Source: Parvicella tangerina
GTDB lineage: Bacteria > Bacteroidota > Bacteroidia > Flavobacteriales_D > Parvicellaceae
Assembly (NCBI RefSeq): GCF_907165195.1
Contig: NZ_OU015584.1
Location: 124,001-188,000, forward strand
Direction of reading: 5' to 3'
DNA: 64,000 nucleotides
Shown: positions 37,908 through 47,174 of the stretch, in pieces
How the letters are laid out: the number at the start of each line of letters is the position of its first letter
Position numbering within the stretch: position 1 is the stretch's first letter
Program-made: the position numbers and the translations under genes
The notes under the pieces: model-generated
Told to the model about the DNA's origin: nothing
What the model saw: only the letters and a program-made list of their open reading frames with translations
The model's database searches: none

Positions 37908-40148
37908 CTAAAGTTCACTTTCCAACTTCTTCCTGCGCTCACTGATGTCTTGAATAAAGTGTCCAGCCTCCCCAACATCAATACGTCCTTTCTTTTGCAG
38001 ACGCTCTACCGTTTTTTCTTCATAATCAAGTAAGGTTCGTATCGCTCGCTGAGTAGAAAGCGTTTCATAAATGTTAGGGTATTCTGAACGAAGGTTTCTG
38101 ATAAAGGATTGACCAGCAATTTTATTTGCATTGATTTCTTCCTCAAGTTTTTCTAGCATCTCCATGCCCACATTTTCGTTTCTAGCAATACTTCCCAAGA
38201 GTGAAATACACTCATCTTGAGCCAAAACGAAACCAATAGCCGCATCATAACTCTCTGCCAGTCGGTTTACAGCTATTCGGTGCCTTAACTTTTTCAAAAA
38301 ACCTGATTGAGATAGACGTTTAACCCACCCCGGAATTGTCCAAAGATCTTCCAAGTCTTTTCGATGTGATAATGGTAACTTTCCGTTTTCATCAATTAAG
38401 TTGTTTATGCCTTCTGTGAGGCTAGGAATCACCTTACCGGGCAACATTCCCTCTTTGAATTGATGCCAATAACTACTTTTCTCTTTTTCAAGTAGCTTTT
38501 TCCGGAGTTCAGCAATTGTTTTTTCCTCGTGCTCATCACCTATCTTAACGTCTGATTCTGGTGGGAGAAATGATTCAACTGTATCCCAATCAGCCTTTTT
38601 CAAATAACGGTCTTGTTTACTTCGGTTTACTTTTTTCTCACCAGCCATTCGCAAGTAATGATTTACACTTGCCCGCATTTCTAATTTAGATTCACTTAGC
38701 TTGAGCAGTCCAAGTTTTTCAATGATCATTTTAATAGTTGTGGCATTTACAAGCAGCGTAAGTGTTACGGTTCCCGCAATCAAGAAAAGGAACTCTTCTT
38801 TTATCTCAATCGCCTGATCAAGGGTTACGCCCATTGTACTTACGAGGTCATTTGGATTAATATTTGCAACAATTAAAGCCAGCGCAAGTCCAATAGCTCC
38901 CCTTAACGCTCCGTACCAAACTACAACACCCTCTTTTTTAGTGAGTCCATAACCTGCATTCTTCATAATAGGGAAGAACATCGTAAGTACAATAGCTCGA
39001 ACAATATGAATACCAATATAAACAATCAATAGGATGACGAAGTCACTTGCCGTGAACTGAGTTCGTTGAGAAACTACTAACCCAACGATTAAGAAGATGA
39101 TACAGTTGGCAATGAATCCAGCTAACTCCCAGAATTCATGCATAAAGTGCTCAACTTTTGGTGAAATACTCGATCTTCCAGGACCTCCTAATACTAACCC
39201 CAAAGCAACTAGGGCAAGGACTCCAGAAACATGAAAAAAGTGTTCTGCCGTATAAAAAGTCAGGTAAGCTGCACCTACAACTAGTGTGATTTCAACCATA
39301 GCATCGGTGTAGATTCGACTTAACCACTTCACGCAAATCCACCCCATAAAAAGACCAATACCAATTCCGCCAAAAGAAACAATCACAAACTTAAGAATGC
39401 CGTTCATACCATCAGCTTCACCTGTTAATGCACCAAGGAAAACCATAAAGATCACAATAGCAGTTCCATCGTTTAATAAAGACTCTCCTTCTATGGTTGT
39501 TCCTAATTTCTTACTTGCACCAAGATCCTTGAGCAGCGCAACTACGGCAACAGGGTCGGTAGCACTGATTACCGCACCAAACATCAAAGCCAAACTCCAG
39601 TTTGCCCAACCTTCAAGACCGATGTCAAAATAATCGATCCCAATAACGATAAGTGCCGTAAGTACCAATGCAACAAGAATTCCAGGGACAGCAAGCAAGA
39701 CGGAGTTTACAGCGGTCTTTTTGAAGGTATGGAAATCCATGGCAAAAGCGGCTTCAAAAATCAATATCGGTAAGAAAATATATAAAAGTAAGTGCGGATC
39801 AATATGTGCTGCATTGTACAAAGAGTCCTTAATAAAGCTCACATCAAGGCTCCCCCAAGTCTCGAAATACCCCAACCGTGAAAAGCTTCCTAAAACAATC
39901 CCTATAACGAGTAAAAGAGCAGTAAAAGGAATTGGCAACTTCTTCAAAAGATGCCTGGTGGAAACACCGATAAATACAGCTACTATTATGAAAAAAAGCA
40001 TAGATGTGTCAGGGTGATGACCGTGTTCCACTTGCTCTACAGCAATTTCTTCTGCCACTTCAACACCATGATCTGTTGTAGGGTTGGCAAAAAGTGAAAA
40101 GTTTAAGTTAATTACGAGTGCAAGTAAAAGTGTGATAAGCTTAGGCAT
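37908..40148 (-). CDS. Na+/H+ antiporter, NhaP/CPA1 type
   Basis: 746 residues from ATG 40148 (an earlier ATG at 40169 is possible). After a signal-like N-terminus there are about 12 membrane helices (55-480) with the ion-site motifs SATDPVAVVALLKDLG and EGESLLNDGTAIVIF of the CPA1 family. A cytoplasmic tail of about 260 charged, helical residues follows, longer than in most bacterial members. It exchanges monovalent cations for protons. Regulation through the tail is a guess. Confidence 0.9.
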   Translation of the reverse strand: MPKLITLLLALVINLNFSLFANPTTDHGVEVAEEIAVEQVEHGHHPDTSMLFFIIVAVFIGVSTRHLLKKLPIPFTALLLVIGIVLGSFSRLGYFETWGSLDVSFIKDSLYNAAHIDPHLLLYIFLPILIFEAAFAMDFHTFKKTAVNSVLLAVPGILVALVLTALIVIGIDYFDIGLEGWANWSLALMFGAVISATDPVAVVALLKDLGASKKLGTTIEGESLLNDGTAIVIFMVFLGALTGEADGMNGILKFVIVSFGGIGIGLFMGWICVKWLSRIYTDAMVEITLVVGAAYLTFYTAEHFFHVSGVLALVALGLVLGGPGRSSISPKVEHFMHEFWELAGFIANCIIFLIVGLVVSQRTQFTASDFVILLIVYIGIHIVRAIVLTMFFPIMKNAGYGLTKKEGVVVWYGALRGAIGLALALIVANINPNDLVSTMGVTLDQAIEIKEEFLFLIAGTVTLTLLVNATTIKMIIEKLGLLKLSESKLEMRASVNHYLRMAGEKKVNRSKQDRYLKKADWDTVESFLPPESDVKIGDEHEEKTIAELRKKLLEKEKSSYWHQFKEGMLPGKVIPSLTEGINNLIDENGKLPLSHRKDLEDLWTIPGWVKRLSQSGFLKKLRHRIAVNRLAESYDAAIGFVLAQDECISLLGSIARNENVGMEMLEKLEEEINANKIAGQSFIRNLRSEYPNIYETLSTQRAIRTLLDYEEKTVERLQKKGRIDVGEAGHFIQDISERRKKLESEL

Positions 40149-40265
40149 AGCATGTAATTTGGTGAACAAGGTAAGGATTATTTCAATTTTGATGCTAAAA
40201 CTAAAGTCTTAAAAACTTCTTTTTTGATTCGTTTTTTGATCTATTGTACTACTTACTTTTGGAGA

Positions 40266-41426
40266 ATGGAAAGAGTGATAATAGCAATGGCCCTTATAGT
40301 TGTACTATTGTTGAGTTGTGGAATTGATCAAGAAAACACGGTTGATAAAGGAGAGAAAGTAGTAGAAATAGTTCCGGATAGTACGGCTTATTTTGATAGT
40401 GTCTATGCTCCTTATAAGATTAGTCTGGATACTTTTTTTAGGAACAAATTTGAGCAGACTCATTTTTATGGTACGGTTCTATTCGCCCAAAGAGGTCGCA
40501 TTATATTTGAGAATGTTTACGGGTATGCTAATCTGCAAACCAAAGATACACTAACACTGGATCACACTTTTCAGTTGGCTTCGGCAAGTAAACCTTTTAC
40601 CGCAGTCGCTATTCTGCAGCTCGTTGAACAAGGGAAAATTACGCTTTCAGATGAGATGCATAAGTTTTTCCCTTCTTTTCCTTACGATGGAATTACGGTA
40701 GAACAATTGCTTGCACACAGAAGCGGGATGAGTCAATACACGCATTTTTGCGATGCTCCAGATACGATTTGGCCAGACAAACACAAAACAATAACGAATA
40801 ATGATGTCATCAAGATCATGAGCGAGATCAAGCCGATGATCAACTATGCTCCAAACCAAACTCACTATTATTGCAACACAAACTATATGCTTTTAGCATC
40901 CATTGTAGAAAAAGTATCTGGAGTGTCGTTTTCTGATTATCTCAAAACTAACATCTTCCAACCTAGTGGTATGACGCACACGGTACTTTATACACGAGAT
41001 AATGATGACGAGTTGATTTTACCCACAATTGGCTACAACGGAGCATTCAACCCTACTATTGATATCTACTTGAATGGCGTAGTCGGGGATAAAGGAATCT
41101 ACTCGAATGTACACGATATGTTGAAATTTGATCAGGCGTTATATAACGGTACGCTACTACAAGACTCCACTGTTGCACTAATGATGACGGATCATAATGA
41201 ACTGCAAAGTAATGGGCAAAACTATGGATACGGGTTTAGAATTTATCCCGAGGAGTCTACAGAAGGCTTGGGAAGGATCGTGTTTCATACAGGTTGGTGG
41301 AAAGGGTTTAGAACCTATTTTATTCGAGTTCCGAAGCAAGAAAAAACAATAATAGTGCTGACGCATATTAAGAGAGGAAAGTTTTTAGACATCAAAGAAC
41401 TGGTTAGCTTAATAAAAAGTTTATAA
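40266..41426 (+). CDS. Serine hydrolase lipoprotein, beta-lactamase/class C type
   Basis: 386 residues from ATG 40266; the longer frame begins at TTG 40224. The signal peptide ends in a lipobox (LIVVLLLSCG). The class C fold is marked by SASK (SxxK, in FQLASASKPFTAV), YCN (YxN, in HYYCNTNYMLL) and HTG (in VFHTGWWKGF). Members are esterases, peptidases or penicillin-binding-like enzymes; nothing points to beta-lactamase activity itself. It ends directly at the next gene's ATG. Confidence 0.83.
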   Translation: MERVIIAMALIVVLLLSCGIDQENTVDKGEKVVEIVPDSTAYFDSVYAPYKISLDTFFRNKFEQTHFYGTVLFAQRGRIIFENVYGYANLQTKDTLTLDHTFQLASASKPFTAVAILQLVEQGKITLSDEMHKFFPSFPYDGITVEQLLAHRSGMSQYTHFCDAPDTIWPDKHKTITNNDVIKIMSEIKPMINYAPNQTHYYCNTNYMLLASIVEKVSGVSFSDYLKTNIFQPSGMTHTVLYTRDNDDELILPTIGYNGAFNPTIDIYLNGVVGDKGIYSNVHDMLKFDQALYNGTLLQDSTVALMMTDHNELQSNGQNYGYGFRIYPEESTEGLGRIVFHTGWWKGFRTYFIRVPKQEKTIIVLTHIKRGKFLDIKELVSLIKSL

Positions 41427-41618
41427 ATGGAAGGAACGGAGCGAAAGAATATCAAAGTTGGTATGACCGTAAAGGTGGTCCAAAAGCATCATCAGCGGAC
41501 AGGCGAACTCACGGAAGGTTTGGTAAAACAGTTGCTGACAAAGTCTCCAAAACACCCTCATGGAATAAAGGTAAGACTGGAGTCTGGAATTGTTGGAAGG
41601 GTCAAGAAAATAATTTGA
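41427..41618 (+). CDS. YwbE family protein
   Basis: 63 residues; IKVGMTVKVVQKHHQRTGEL and HPHGIKVRLESGIVGRVKKI match the short YwbE/DUF2196 family, whose role is unknown. It begins on the base after the hydrolase's stop codon, so the two are coupled. A small beta-rich, basic protein. Confidence 0.85.
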   Translation: MEGTERKNIKVGMTVKVVQKHHQRTGELTEGLVKQLLTKSPKHPHGIKVRLESGIVGRVKKII

Positions 41619-41666
41619 ACCAAACAAATTTAGTCGAAAAGTGTCGAGGCTTATCTCTTTTTATCG

Positions 41667-41681
41667 TAATATTGCAATGTA
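41667..41681 (+). promoter_or_regulatory. Candidate arsR promoter/operator
   Basis: TAATATTG (7 of 8 matches to TAnnTTTG) overlaps the short palindrome ATTGCAAT just before the arsR ATG at 41685. ArsR repressors commonly bind dyads over their own promoters, so this is a candidate operator; the dyad is short. Confidence 0.3.
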
Positions 41682-41684
41682 ATT

Positions 41685-42020
41685 ATGGGACTAACGAAAA
41701 CAGACTTATATTCTGCAGAGCAAAATGCATTTGCACAAATGGGAAAGGTATTTTCGCATCCGGCTCGTGTGGCTATTTTGCAATACTTGCTCAAGGCAAA
41801 TGCGTGCATTAATTCAGACTTGGTTCAGGAATTAGGACTTGCTCAAGCAACGATCAGTCAACATTTAAAGGAGCTGAAACAAGTTGGGATCATTCAAGGG
41901 ACCATTGAGGGGACGTCCATGAACTATTGCATTAACCCATCCAAATGGAAGGAATTTCAAGAATCATTTAACCAACTATTCGAGCAGCATCCTTGTTGCG
42001 GAGGAGAAGACTGTTGCTAA
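41685..42020 (+). CDS. arsR: ArsR-family metal(loid)-responsive repressor
   Basis: 111 residues, winged helix-turn-helix: FSHPARVAILQYLLKANACIN, LAQATISQHLKELKQVG. The C-terminus ends HPCCGGEDCC, a run of four cysteines that probably binds the metal(loid) sensed. The position before a phosphatase-fold reductase and an aquaglyceroporin points to arsenic control. Family members vary in where the ligand cysteines lie; here they are C-terminal rather than in the recognition helix, although one Cys is in NACIN. Confidence 0.87.
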   Translation: MGLTKTDLYSAEQNAFAQMGKVFSHPARVAILQYLLKANACINSDLVQELGLAQATISQHLKELKQVGIIQGTIEGTSMNYCINPSKWKEFQESFNQLFEQHPCCGGEDCC

Positions 42021-42072
42021 ACAACAATAGATAAACATCGCAGGATAATTTACTAGAAAAGGAACTGAAAAT

Positions 42073-42543
42073 ATGAAACTAAGTGAATTCAAAAACATCC
42101 TTAAAGATCAGTCCATGATCAGCTTTCGTTTACCGAATGGGCAATATGTTCCTGCACATTTTCATGTAACAGAAGTGGGGCAAATTTCTAAACATTTTAT
42201 AGACTGTGGTGGAACAGTAAGAACAGAGAATCGAGTAAATTTTCAACTTTGGGAAGCAAATGATTACGATCATAGGTTACATCCGGAGAAGTTAGTTTCC
42301 ATTATTGAATTGTCTGAAAGAACACTCCAGTTAAACGATGAGGAAATTGAAGTAGAATATCAAGGAGAAACGATTGGGAAATACGGTATTGACTGGGTGA
42401 ACAATGAGTTTGTCCTAACATCATTAGTGACCGATTGTTTAGCGAAAGATAAGTGTGGAGTTCCTCAAGAAAAAGTCAAAAAGTCCTTGGCAACGCTTTC
42501 AAAAAATGAAAACAAGTGCGTCCCAGGTTCGGGGTGCTGTTAA
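42073..42543 (+). CDS. DUF6428-like protein of the arsenic operon
   Basis: 156 residues without a signal peptide. The opening MKLSEFKNILKDQSMISFRL and the segment GQYVPAHFHVTEVGQISKHFIDCGG resemble DUF6428 proteins found beside arsR in Bacteroidota. It ends with CVPGSGCC, so like the adjacent ArsR it has a paired-Cys tail; Cys residues also occur in TDCLAKDKCG. A metal(loid)-binding or chaperone role is inferred only from these cysteines and the neighbours. Confidence 0.72.
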   Translation: MKLSEFKNILKDQSMISFRLPNGQYVPAHFHVTEVGQISKHFIDCGGTVRTENRVNFQLWEANDYDHRLHPEKLVSIIELSERTLQLNDEEIEVEYQGETIGKYGIDWVNNEFVLTSLVTDCLAKDKCGVPQEKVKKSLATLSKNENKCVPGSGCC

Positions 42544-42553
42544 AACCAAGTCC

Positions 42554-43159
42554 ATGTTTGATAAGCTTAAGAAAGTTGTTGATTGTATTGATTTTGAAAC
42601 GGTCAGTGATGCGAGAAAGGAGACACTACAAGTTTTGATTGCCTTTATAAGTCAGAAGATCGAAGAGGGTTTTCCCATAGCACTTAACTTCATTTGTACG
42701 CATAATTCACGCAGAAGTCAATTTTCTCAGTTATGGGCGAAAGTCGCAGCTGATTTTTACGGAATTGATGCAGATTGTTTTAGTGGGGGAGTGGAAGTGA
42801 CAGCATTCAATAAAAACGCTGTCGACTCCCTAATAAGATTTGGTTTTAAAATGACCAAAGAAGGTGTTGAAAATCCAATTTATGCTATTCGCTGGGATGA
42901 CGTTCATGAACCCATAAAAATGTATTCGAAGTTATATGATGACCCACTAAACTCGAGAACTCATTTTGCGGCCATTATGACTTGTGCACATGCCGATGAA
43001 AATTGCCCTGTTGTAATGGGATGTGAACAAAGAATTCCGATTCGATATAGTGACCCCAAAAAATATGACAATACACCTTTGCAAAACACAATGTATGATC
43101 ATTGTAGCTTTCGAATAGCTACTGAAATGTTCTATGTTTTTAGTCAGATAGAAAAATGA
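42554..43159 (+). CDS. Low-molecular-weight phosphatase-fold protein, probable arsenate reductase
   Basis: 201 residues from ATG 42554, 10 bp after the previous stop; the frame is open upstream and an alternative start would overlap. The P-loop CTHNSRRSQ (CX5R-S type) matches the LMW protein tyrosine phosphatase/arsenate reductase group. Further cysteines lie in MTCAHADENCPVVMGC and could serve as resolving thiols. It should reduce arsenate to arsenite in the cytoplasm. It overlaps the aquaporin start by 4 bp. Confidence 0.8.
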   Translation: MFDKLKKVVDCIDFETVSDARKETLQVLIAFISQKIEEGFPIALNFICTHNSRRSQFSQLWAKVAADFYGIDADCFSGGVEVTAFNKNAVDSLIRFGFKMTKEGVENPIYAIRWDDVHEPIKMYSKLYDDPLNSRTHFAAIMTCAHADENCPVVMGCEQRIPIRYSDPKKYDNTPLQNTMYDHCSFRIATEMFYVFSQIEK

Positions 43160-43911
43160 AAGCTTTTCTTGGAGAGCTCATAGGGACAATGATCCTCGTA
43201 ATCATAGGCTGTGGAACGGTGGCTATAGCCGTTTTATTTGGAGCTTTAAATTTATACGGTGTTGCTCTGTTTTTTGGAGCAGGTGTTACGGTGGCAATTT
43301 ACGCGTCAAGGTCAATGTGTCCAGCTCATCTGAATCCAGCGGTAAGCTTCGCATTTATGCTTCGAAAGGCACTTAATTTCCGTAGGTTTTTTGAGTTTGT
43401 AGGTGCCCAGTTAATTGGAGCCATGCTCGGAGCGATTGTTTTGCTATTAATTTTCAACGGATTCATTGAGGAGTATGAATCTGCCAATGAAATTGTGAGA
43501 GGCAGCGAAGGATCTTACCATTCCGCTGCGATGTTTGGAGAGTATTTTCCTAACCCTGGTTTTGAGAGTGAACTCCAAGTTTCGCATTATCAAGCCATTT
43601 TTTGGGAAGGTATCGGCACGTTTTTCTTGATGCTGTCCATTCTCTACGTGCAACGAATTCAGGAGATAATCAAAATCCCAGCTCCGGTAATTATTGGACT
43701 AACGGTTGCCCTACTTATAATTCTCATTGCTCCCTACACGCAAGGGGGGTTTAACCCAGCAAGAGATTTCGGACCACGAATCATAGCCTATTTTGGAGGG
43801 TGGGAAAAAGCAGCATTTCCTGAAGTTTCGTTTGGGTTTTTAACGGTCTATATACTAGGGCCAATTTTAGGAGCGAGTTTGGCTACCCTAATCACTAAAC
43901 TTAGGCGTTAA
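43156..43911 (+). CDS. Aquaglyceroporin, probable arsenite channel
   Basis: 251 residues, six membrane helices plus two half helices carrying NPA motifs (AHLNPAVSFAFM and GGFNPARDFGPR). The Asp after the second NPA (NPARD) is the glyceroporin type, allowing glycerol-sized solutes such as arsenite. It overlaps the reductase by 4 bp and no arsB or acr3 pump gene is in the operon. An aquaglyceroporin replacing the pump is known from Sinorhizobium meliloti (aqpS), so arsenite efflux by this channel is a fair inference. Confidence 0.87.
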   Translation: MKAFLGELIGTMILVIIGCGTVAIAVLFGALNLYGVALFFGAGVTVAIYASRSMCPAHLNPAVSFAFMLRKALNFRRFFEFVGAQLIGAMLGAIVLLLIFNGFIEEYESANEIVRGSEGSYHSAAMFGEYFPNPGFESELQVSHYQAIFWEGIGTFFLMLSILYVQRIQEIIKIPAPVIIGLTVALLIILIAPYTQGGFNPARDFGPRIIAYFGGWEKAAFPEVSFGFLTVYILGPILGASLATLITKLRR

Positions 43912-43924
43912 GGAACTGCGCTAA

Positions 43925-46900
43925 CTAGTGCTTTACGCATTTTAATAGGACTGATTCAGGACTAGTTGTTACCACTTTAATGAAGTAAACACCTGATTCT
44001 TTTGGTAAGGAAACCTGAACACTATTATTAGACGTTTCGATGTCTGGTGTGCCGACCACTCTTCCTGTTGCATCCAATACGATTAACTCACTGACTTCAA
44101 TTTGTTGTGGGATCACTAAGTGCAAGTAATCATAGGTAGGGTTTGGGTAGATGGATAGATCTGTAGTTTCTAATGGCCCTAATCCTACTCCCTCTACAAC
44201 ATAGCACGCAGAGGTATCCGTACATCCATTATCGCTTATAATAAGAGCATATTCTCCATCAGCTATCGGTGAAAATGACTGGTTATTTTGACCAGCAATA
44301 GGAGAGAGTCCCGTAAGGCAATCTGCCCATTGATAGTTACCTGTATTACTGACAGCATTTAATACAACACCTGATTGTATCACAGAAGTGTCTACATTAT
44401 TTACGGTTAAACTAACTGTAATGACACTATCACAGCCCATTGCGTTTGGAATGGTGTCCATATAGTTGCCGGTGCTGGTCCAATTGTACTGACCACTAGG
44501 CGAGGTGTATTCGTCACATACCGTCTCTGAAAAATTAGAATAGCTAGCGTTGATAGACAGATCAATCGTTATAATGCTATCACATCCATGACTATTCGTG
44601 ATGGTGTCCAGATACGTACCGCTAGTGTTATAAGTAGCACTCCCGCTAGGTGAAGTATAGGAATAACACTCATTCACGCTGAGATTTCCGAACGTTTTAT
44701 TTACCGTTAAGTTCAACGTCATAATACTATCACACCCAGAATGGTTTGGAAGCGTATCATAGTACGTTCCAGTGGTATCATAGGTAATCCCGTTCCAGTT
44801 GTAACCATCACAAACGGTAATTGCCTCTGTAGAAGATGATGAGGTGCCAACGGTGAGCGAAAGCGATTTGATGGTATCGCAACCAGATCCATCTAAAATA
44901 GTATCCTTGTAGGTTCCTGAAACCGAATAATAAGTGCCTTCCCACAGAACACTATCACAAACATTCATAGATTCAAATGTGTAGTTGTATTCCGCTGGAC
45001 CCTCAATTACGATTCGTTTACTCAATGTGTTTCCTAGTGCATCTGTTACGGATACAACATAAACGCCCTCTGCTAATCCATTTGCAGATGAGCTGGTGCT
45101 GACGGATGGTAGCCAGGTATAGTTATATGGTGGGGTTCCGTTAAAAGCCTGAACGGTAGCGGATCCTGTATTCGGGCCTGTACATTGTACATTTTCTTGA
45201 TGGGTAATTGCTAGAGCAAAGTTCTCTGCATGCGCAACATATCCATTGTTTCCTCCAACATAACCCTGTCCTTGAGGAGAAAAATGAATGGTGTTGAACC
45301 CATTAGTTGAGGTAAGTTGATTCGTTTCCCAGGTAGCTCCGCCATCCGTAGTTTTGTGAACAAATCCACTTGTGTTAGCTCCAGATGAGAATGTCGCACT
45401 TGTGCCTCCTGCCACAAAGCCAGTCTGATCGTCCATGAAATACATTGATGTTATGTCTGACCCATTCAATGGTGAAACTGATGTCCAATTTGTGCCGCCA
45501 TCGGTCGTTTTTAACAACGTATTTAGTTGTCCTGCCACATATCCTGTATCCGCATCCCAGAAAAAGACATCAAACATGCTAACACTCACTCCAATATTAT
45601 AGTAATTATAGGAAGAGCCACCGTCATTTGTGTTGACCACTAATCCATTGTCACCCACAAAATAGACAGTGTCTTTAGAGAGCGCATAACTAGCTCTGAT
45701 TTTAGAGGGGCCAGGTGTGCTGACATCCGTCCAGTTATCACCACCGTCAATTGTTTTAAGAACAACTCCATTATCACCAGCAATGTATCCGTTGAGTGAA
45801 TCGGTGAAGACAACGGTATTCAGGTAACCATGTGGAACGGATTGATAACTCCAACTTTCACCTCCATCCAATGTTTTCATAAAATAGCAATACGCAGAGG
45901 AGTAGTGTTGTAAGCGATAGCCATGAAGCGTGTCGATGAAACAAGCATCGATTATTCGATATGTTCCACGTTTTTTTACGTCCCAATTTTCTCCTTGATC
46001 AATTGTTGAGCACATTGCAGATTGTTCTCCAAATGAGTGCGCTTTATTTTCCGTTAAGCTAATAATCGATCTAACTGCACTTCCTAATCCGTTGTTGATT
46101 TGATCCCATGTTTCGCCTCCGTCTTGAGTTTGCATGATAACACCTCCAACTCCAACTACATACCCAGTGTATTCATCAATGAAAAAGATGTCTTTGAAGT
46201 CAACTGATCCAAGAGATTGGGGCACCATTGTGAGTACAGAGTCCTCAATATTAACCTTCATAATCATACCACCAGTCCCTGCAATAAAAAGAGTTGAATC
46301 GGTATTGAATGAGAACTTGTTTGGCCCTAGGCTAGATAAGACTTCAATATATCCTGGATAGTCCTCAAAGCTTAATTCCCAGATTGCTCCATAATCACTG
46401 GATTTGAAGATATTTAACTGAGTGTTAGGGAAAGTATTAATGGTGTGCCCTAGCAAGTAATAGGTTGAGTCATTGATAAAGTAGATGTCTGAAAGAATAT
46501 CCCACTGAAAACTACCTACTGAATACCAATTATCACCTCCGTTAGTTGTTCGATACAATTTGCCGTCATAGGTGTTTGACTTTCCTACAGCGAACCCTAA
46601 TGTATCGTTTACAAAATCAACCGTGTATAGGAATGCGGAACTGTGCGATTCATATACAGGAGCAATTGACCATGTTACACCACCATTCTGTGTTCTGAGA
46701 ATCCTATGGTGACGCCCTACTGCAAAGGCAACAGTGTCATTAATAACTTTAACTCCGTAGAGATCTTCAGAGTTACTCGTTGTTTGCTGGTTCCAACTCG
46801 CTCCATCCGTTGTTTTAAAGATTACTCCATCTTCTCCAACAGCATATCCAATCGTGTCGTTTAAAAAGTCAACGCCAAAAAGTTTCTTATTTGTGATAGA

Positions 46901-47107
46901 TGATTCCAGCATCCAATGCTGTCCAGAATCCGAAGTACTACAGAAATTACCTGAGAAATTCACGAGATAACCCACAGAATCGTTCGGAAAGTCAATGCAG
47001 GTATTGGTATTTGTTGATGGGTGGGTGGCTTGTTTTATCCAGGTATTGGTTTGTCCTGTTAATAGAACTGAACAAAAAATCAGAGGGAGTAAGAGGTAGT
47101 TTTTCAT
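43925..47107 (-). CDS. Large secreted YCF48-like repeat protein with T9SS tail
   Basis: 1060 residues, signal peptide (LLLPLIFCSVLLTGQ). The first two thirds consist of YCF48/BNR-type repeats of about 45 residues, with the pattern TxDGGxxW recurring at least ten times (e.g. KTTDGASWNQQ, KTIDGGDNWTDV, KTTDGGTNWTSV). A SprB-like repeat follows (YTWLPSVSTSSSANGLAEGVY), then four or five copies of a CDS...SGTYxDTIxNxxGCDSI module, and a type IX sorting tail (LSIYPNPTYDYLHLVI). Probably a beta-propeller on the cell surface. Ligand unknown. Confidence 0.8.
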   Translation of the reverse strand: MKNYLLLPLIFCSVLLTGQTNTWIKQATHPSTNTNTCIDFPNDSVGYLVNFSGNFCSTSDSGQHWMLESSITNKKLFGVDFLNDTIGYAVGEDGVIFKTTDGASWNQQTTSNSEDLYGVKVINDTVAFAVGRHHRILRTQNGGVTWSIAPVYESHSSAFLYTVDFVNDTLGFAVGKSNTYDGKLYRTTNGGDNWYSVGSFQWDILSDIYFINDSTYYLLGHTINTFPNTQLNIFKSSDYGAIWELSFEDYPGYIEVLSSLGPNKFSFNTDSTLFIAGTGGMIMKVNIEDSVLTMVPQSLGSVDFKDIFFIDEYTGYVVGVGGVIMQTQDGGETWDQINNGLGSAVRSIISLTENKAHSFGEQSAMCSTIDQGENWDVKKRGTYRIIDACFIDTLHGYRLQHYSSAYCYFMKTLDGGESWSYQSVPHGYLNTVVFTDSLNGYIAGDNGVVLKTIDGGDNWTDVSTPGPSKIRASYALSKDTVYFVGDNGLVVNTNDGGSSYNYYNIGVSVSMFDVFFWDADTGYVAGQLNTLLKTTDGGTNWTSVSPLNGSDITSMYFMDDQTGFVAGGTSATFSSGANTSGFVHKTTDGGATWETNQLTSTNGFNTIHFSPQGQGYVGGNNGYVAHAENFALAITHQENVQCTGPNTGSATVQAFNGTPPYNYTWLPSVSTSSSANGLAEGVYVVSVTDALGNTLSKRIVIEGPAEYNYTFESMNVCDSVLWEGTYYSVSGTYKDTILDGSGCDTIKSLSLTVGTSSSSTEAITVCDGYNWNGITYDTTGTYYDTLPNHSGCDSIMTLNLTVNKTFGNLSVNECYSYTSPSGSATYNTSGTYLDTITNSHGCDSIITIDLSINASYSNFSETVCDEYTSPSGQYNWTSTGNYMDTIPNAMGCDSVITVSLTVNNVDTSVIQSGVVLNAVSNTGNYQWADCLTGLSPIAGQNNQSFSPIADGEYALIISDNGCTDTSACYVVEGVGLGPLETTDLSIYPNPTYDYLHLVIPQQIEVSELIVLDATGRVVGTPDIETSNNSVQVSLPKESGVYFIKVVTTSPESVLLKCVKH

Positions 47108-47174
47108 AAATGATATTTTTCTTCGACAAGAAATGTAAGAAAAATTTATTTCCGTGAAATATTTTTACTATCAA

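Noticed and set aside
40266-41426. Beta-lactamase resistance gene
   Set aside because: The SxxK/YxN/HTG set is shared by many class C-type esterases and peptidases; the protein is a lipoprotein and nothing is specific for beta-lactams.
43911-43930. GCTAAC near the end of the 1060-residue gene as a further attC core
   Set aside because: No paired arms and no matching core at the other end of the gene, so this gene is not treated as a cassette.
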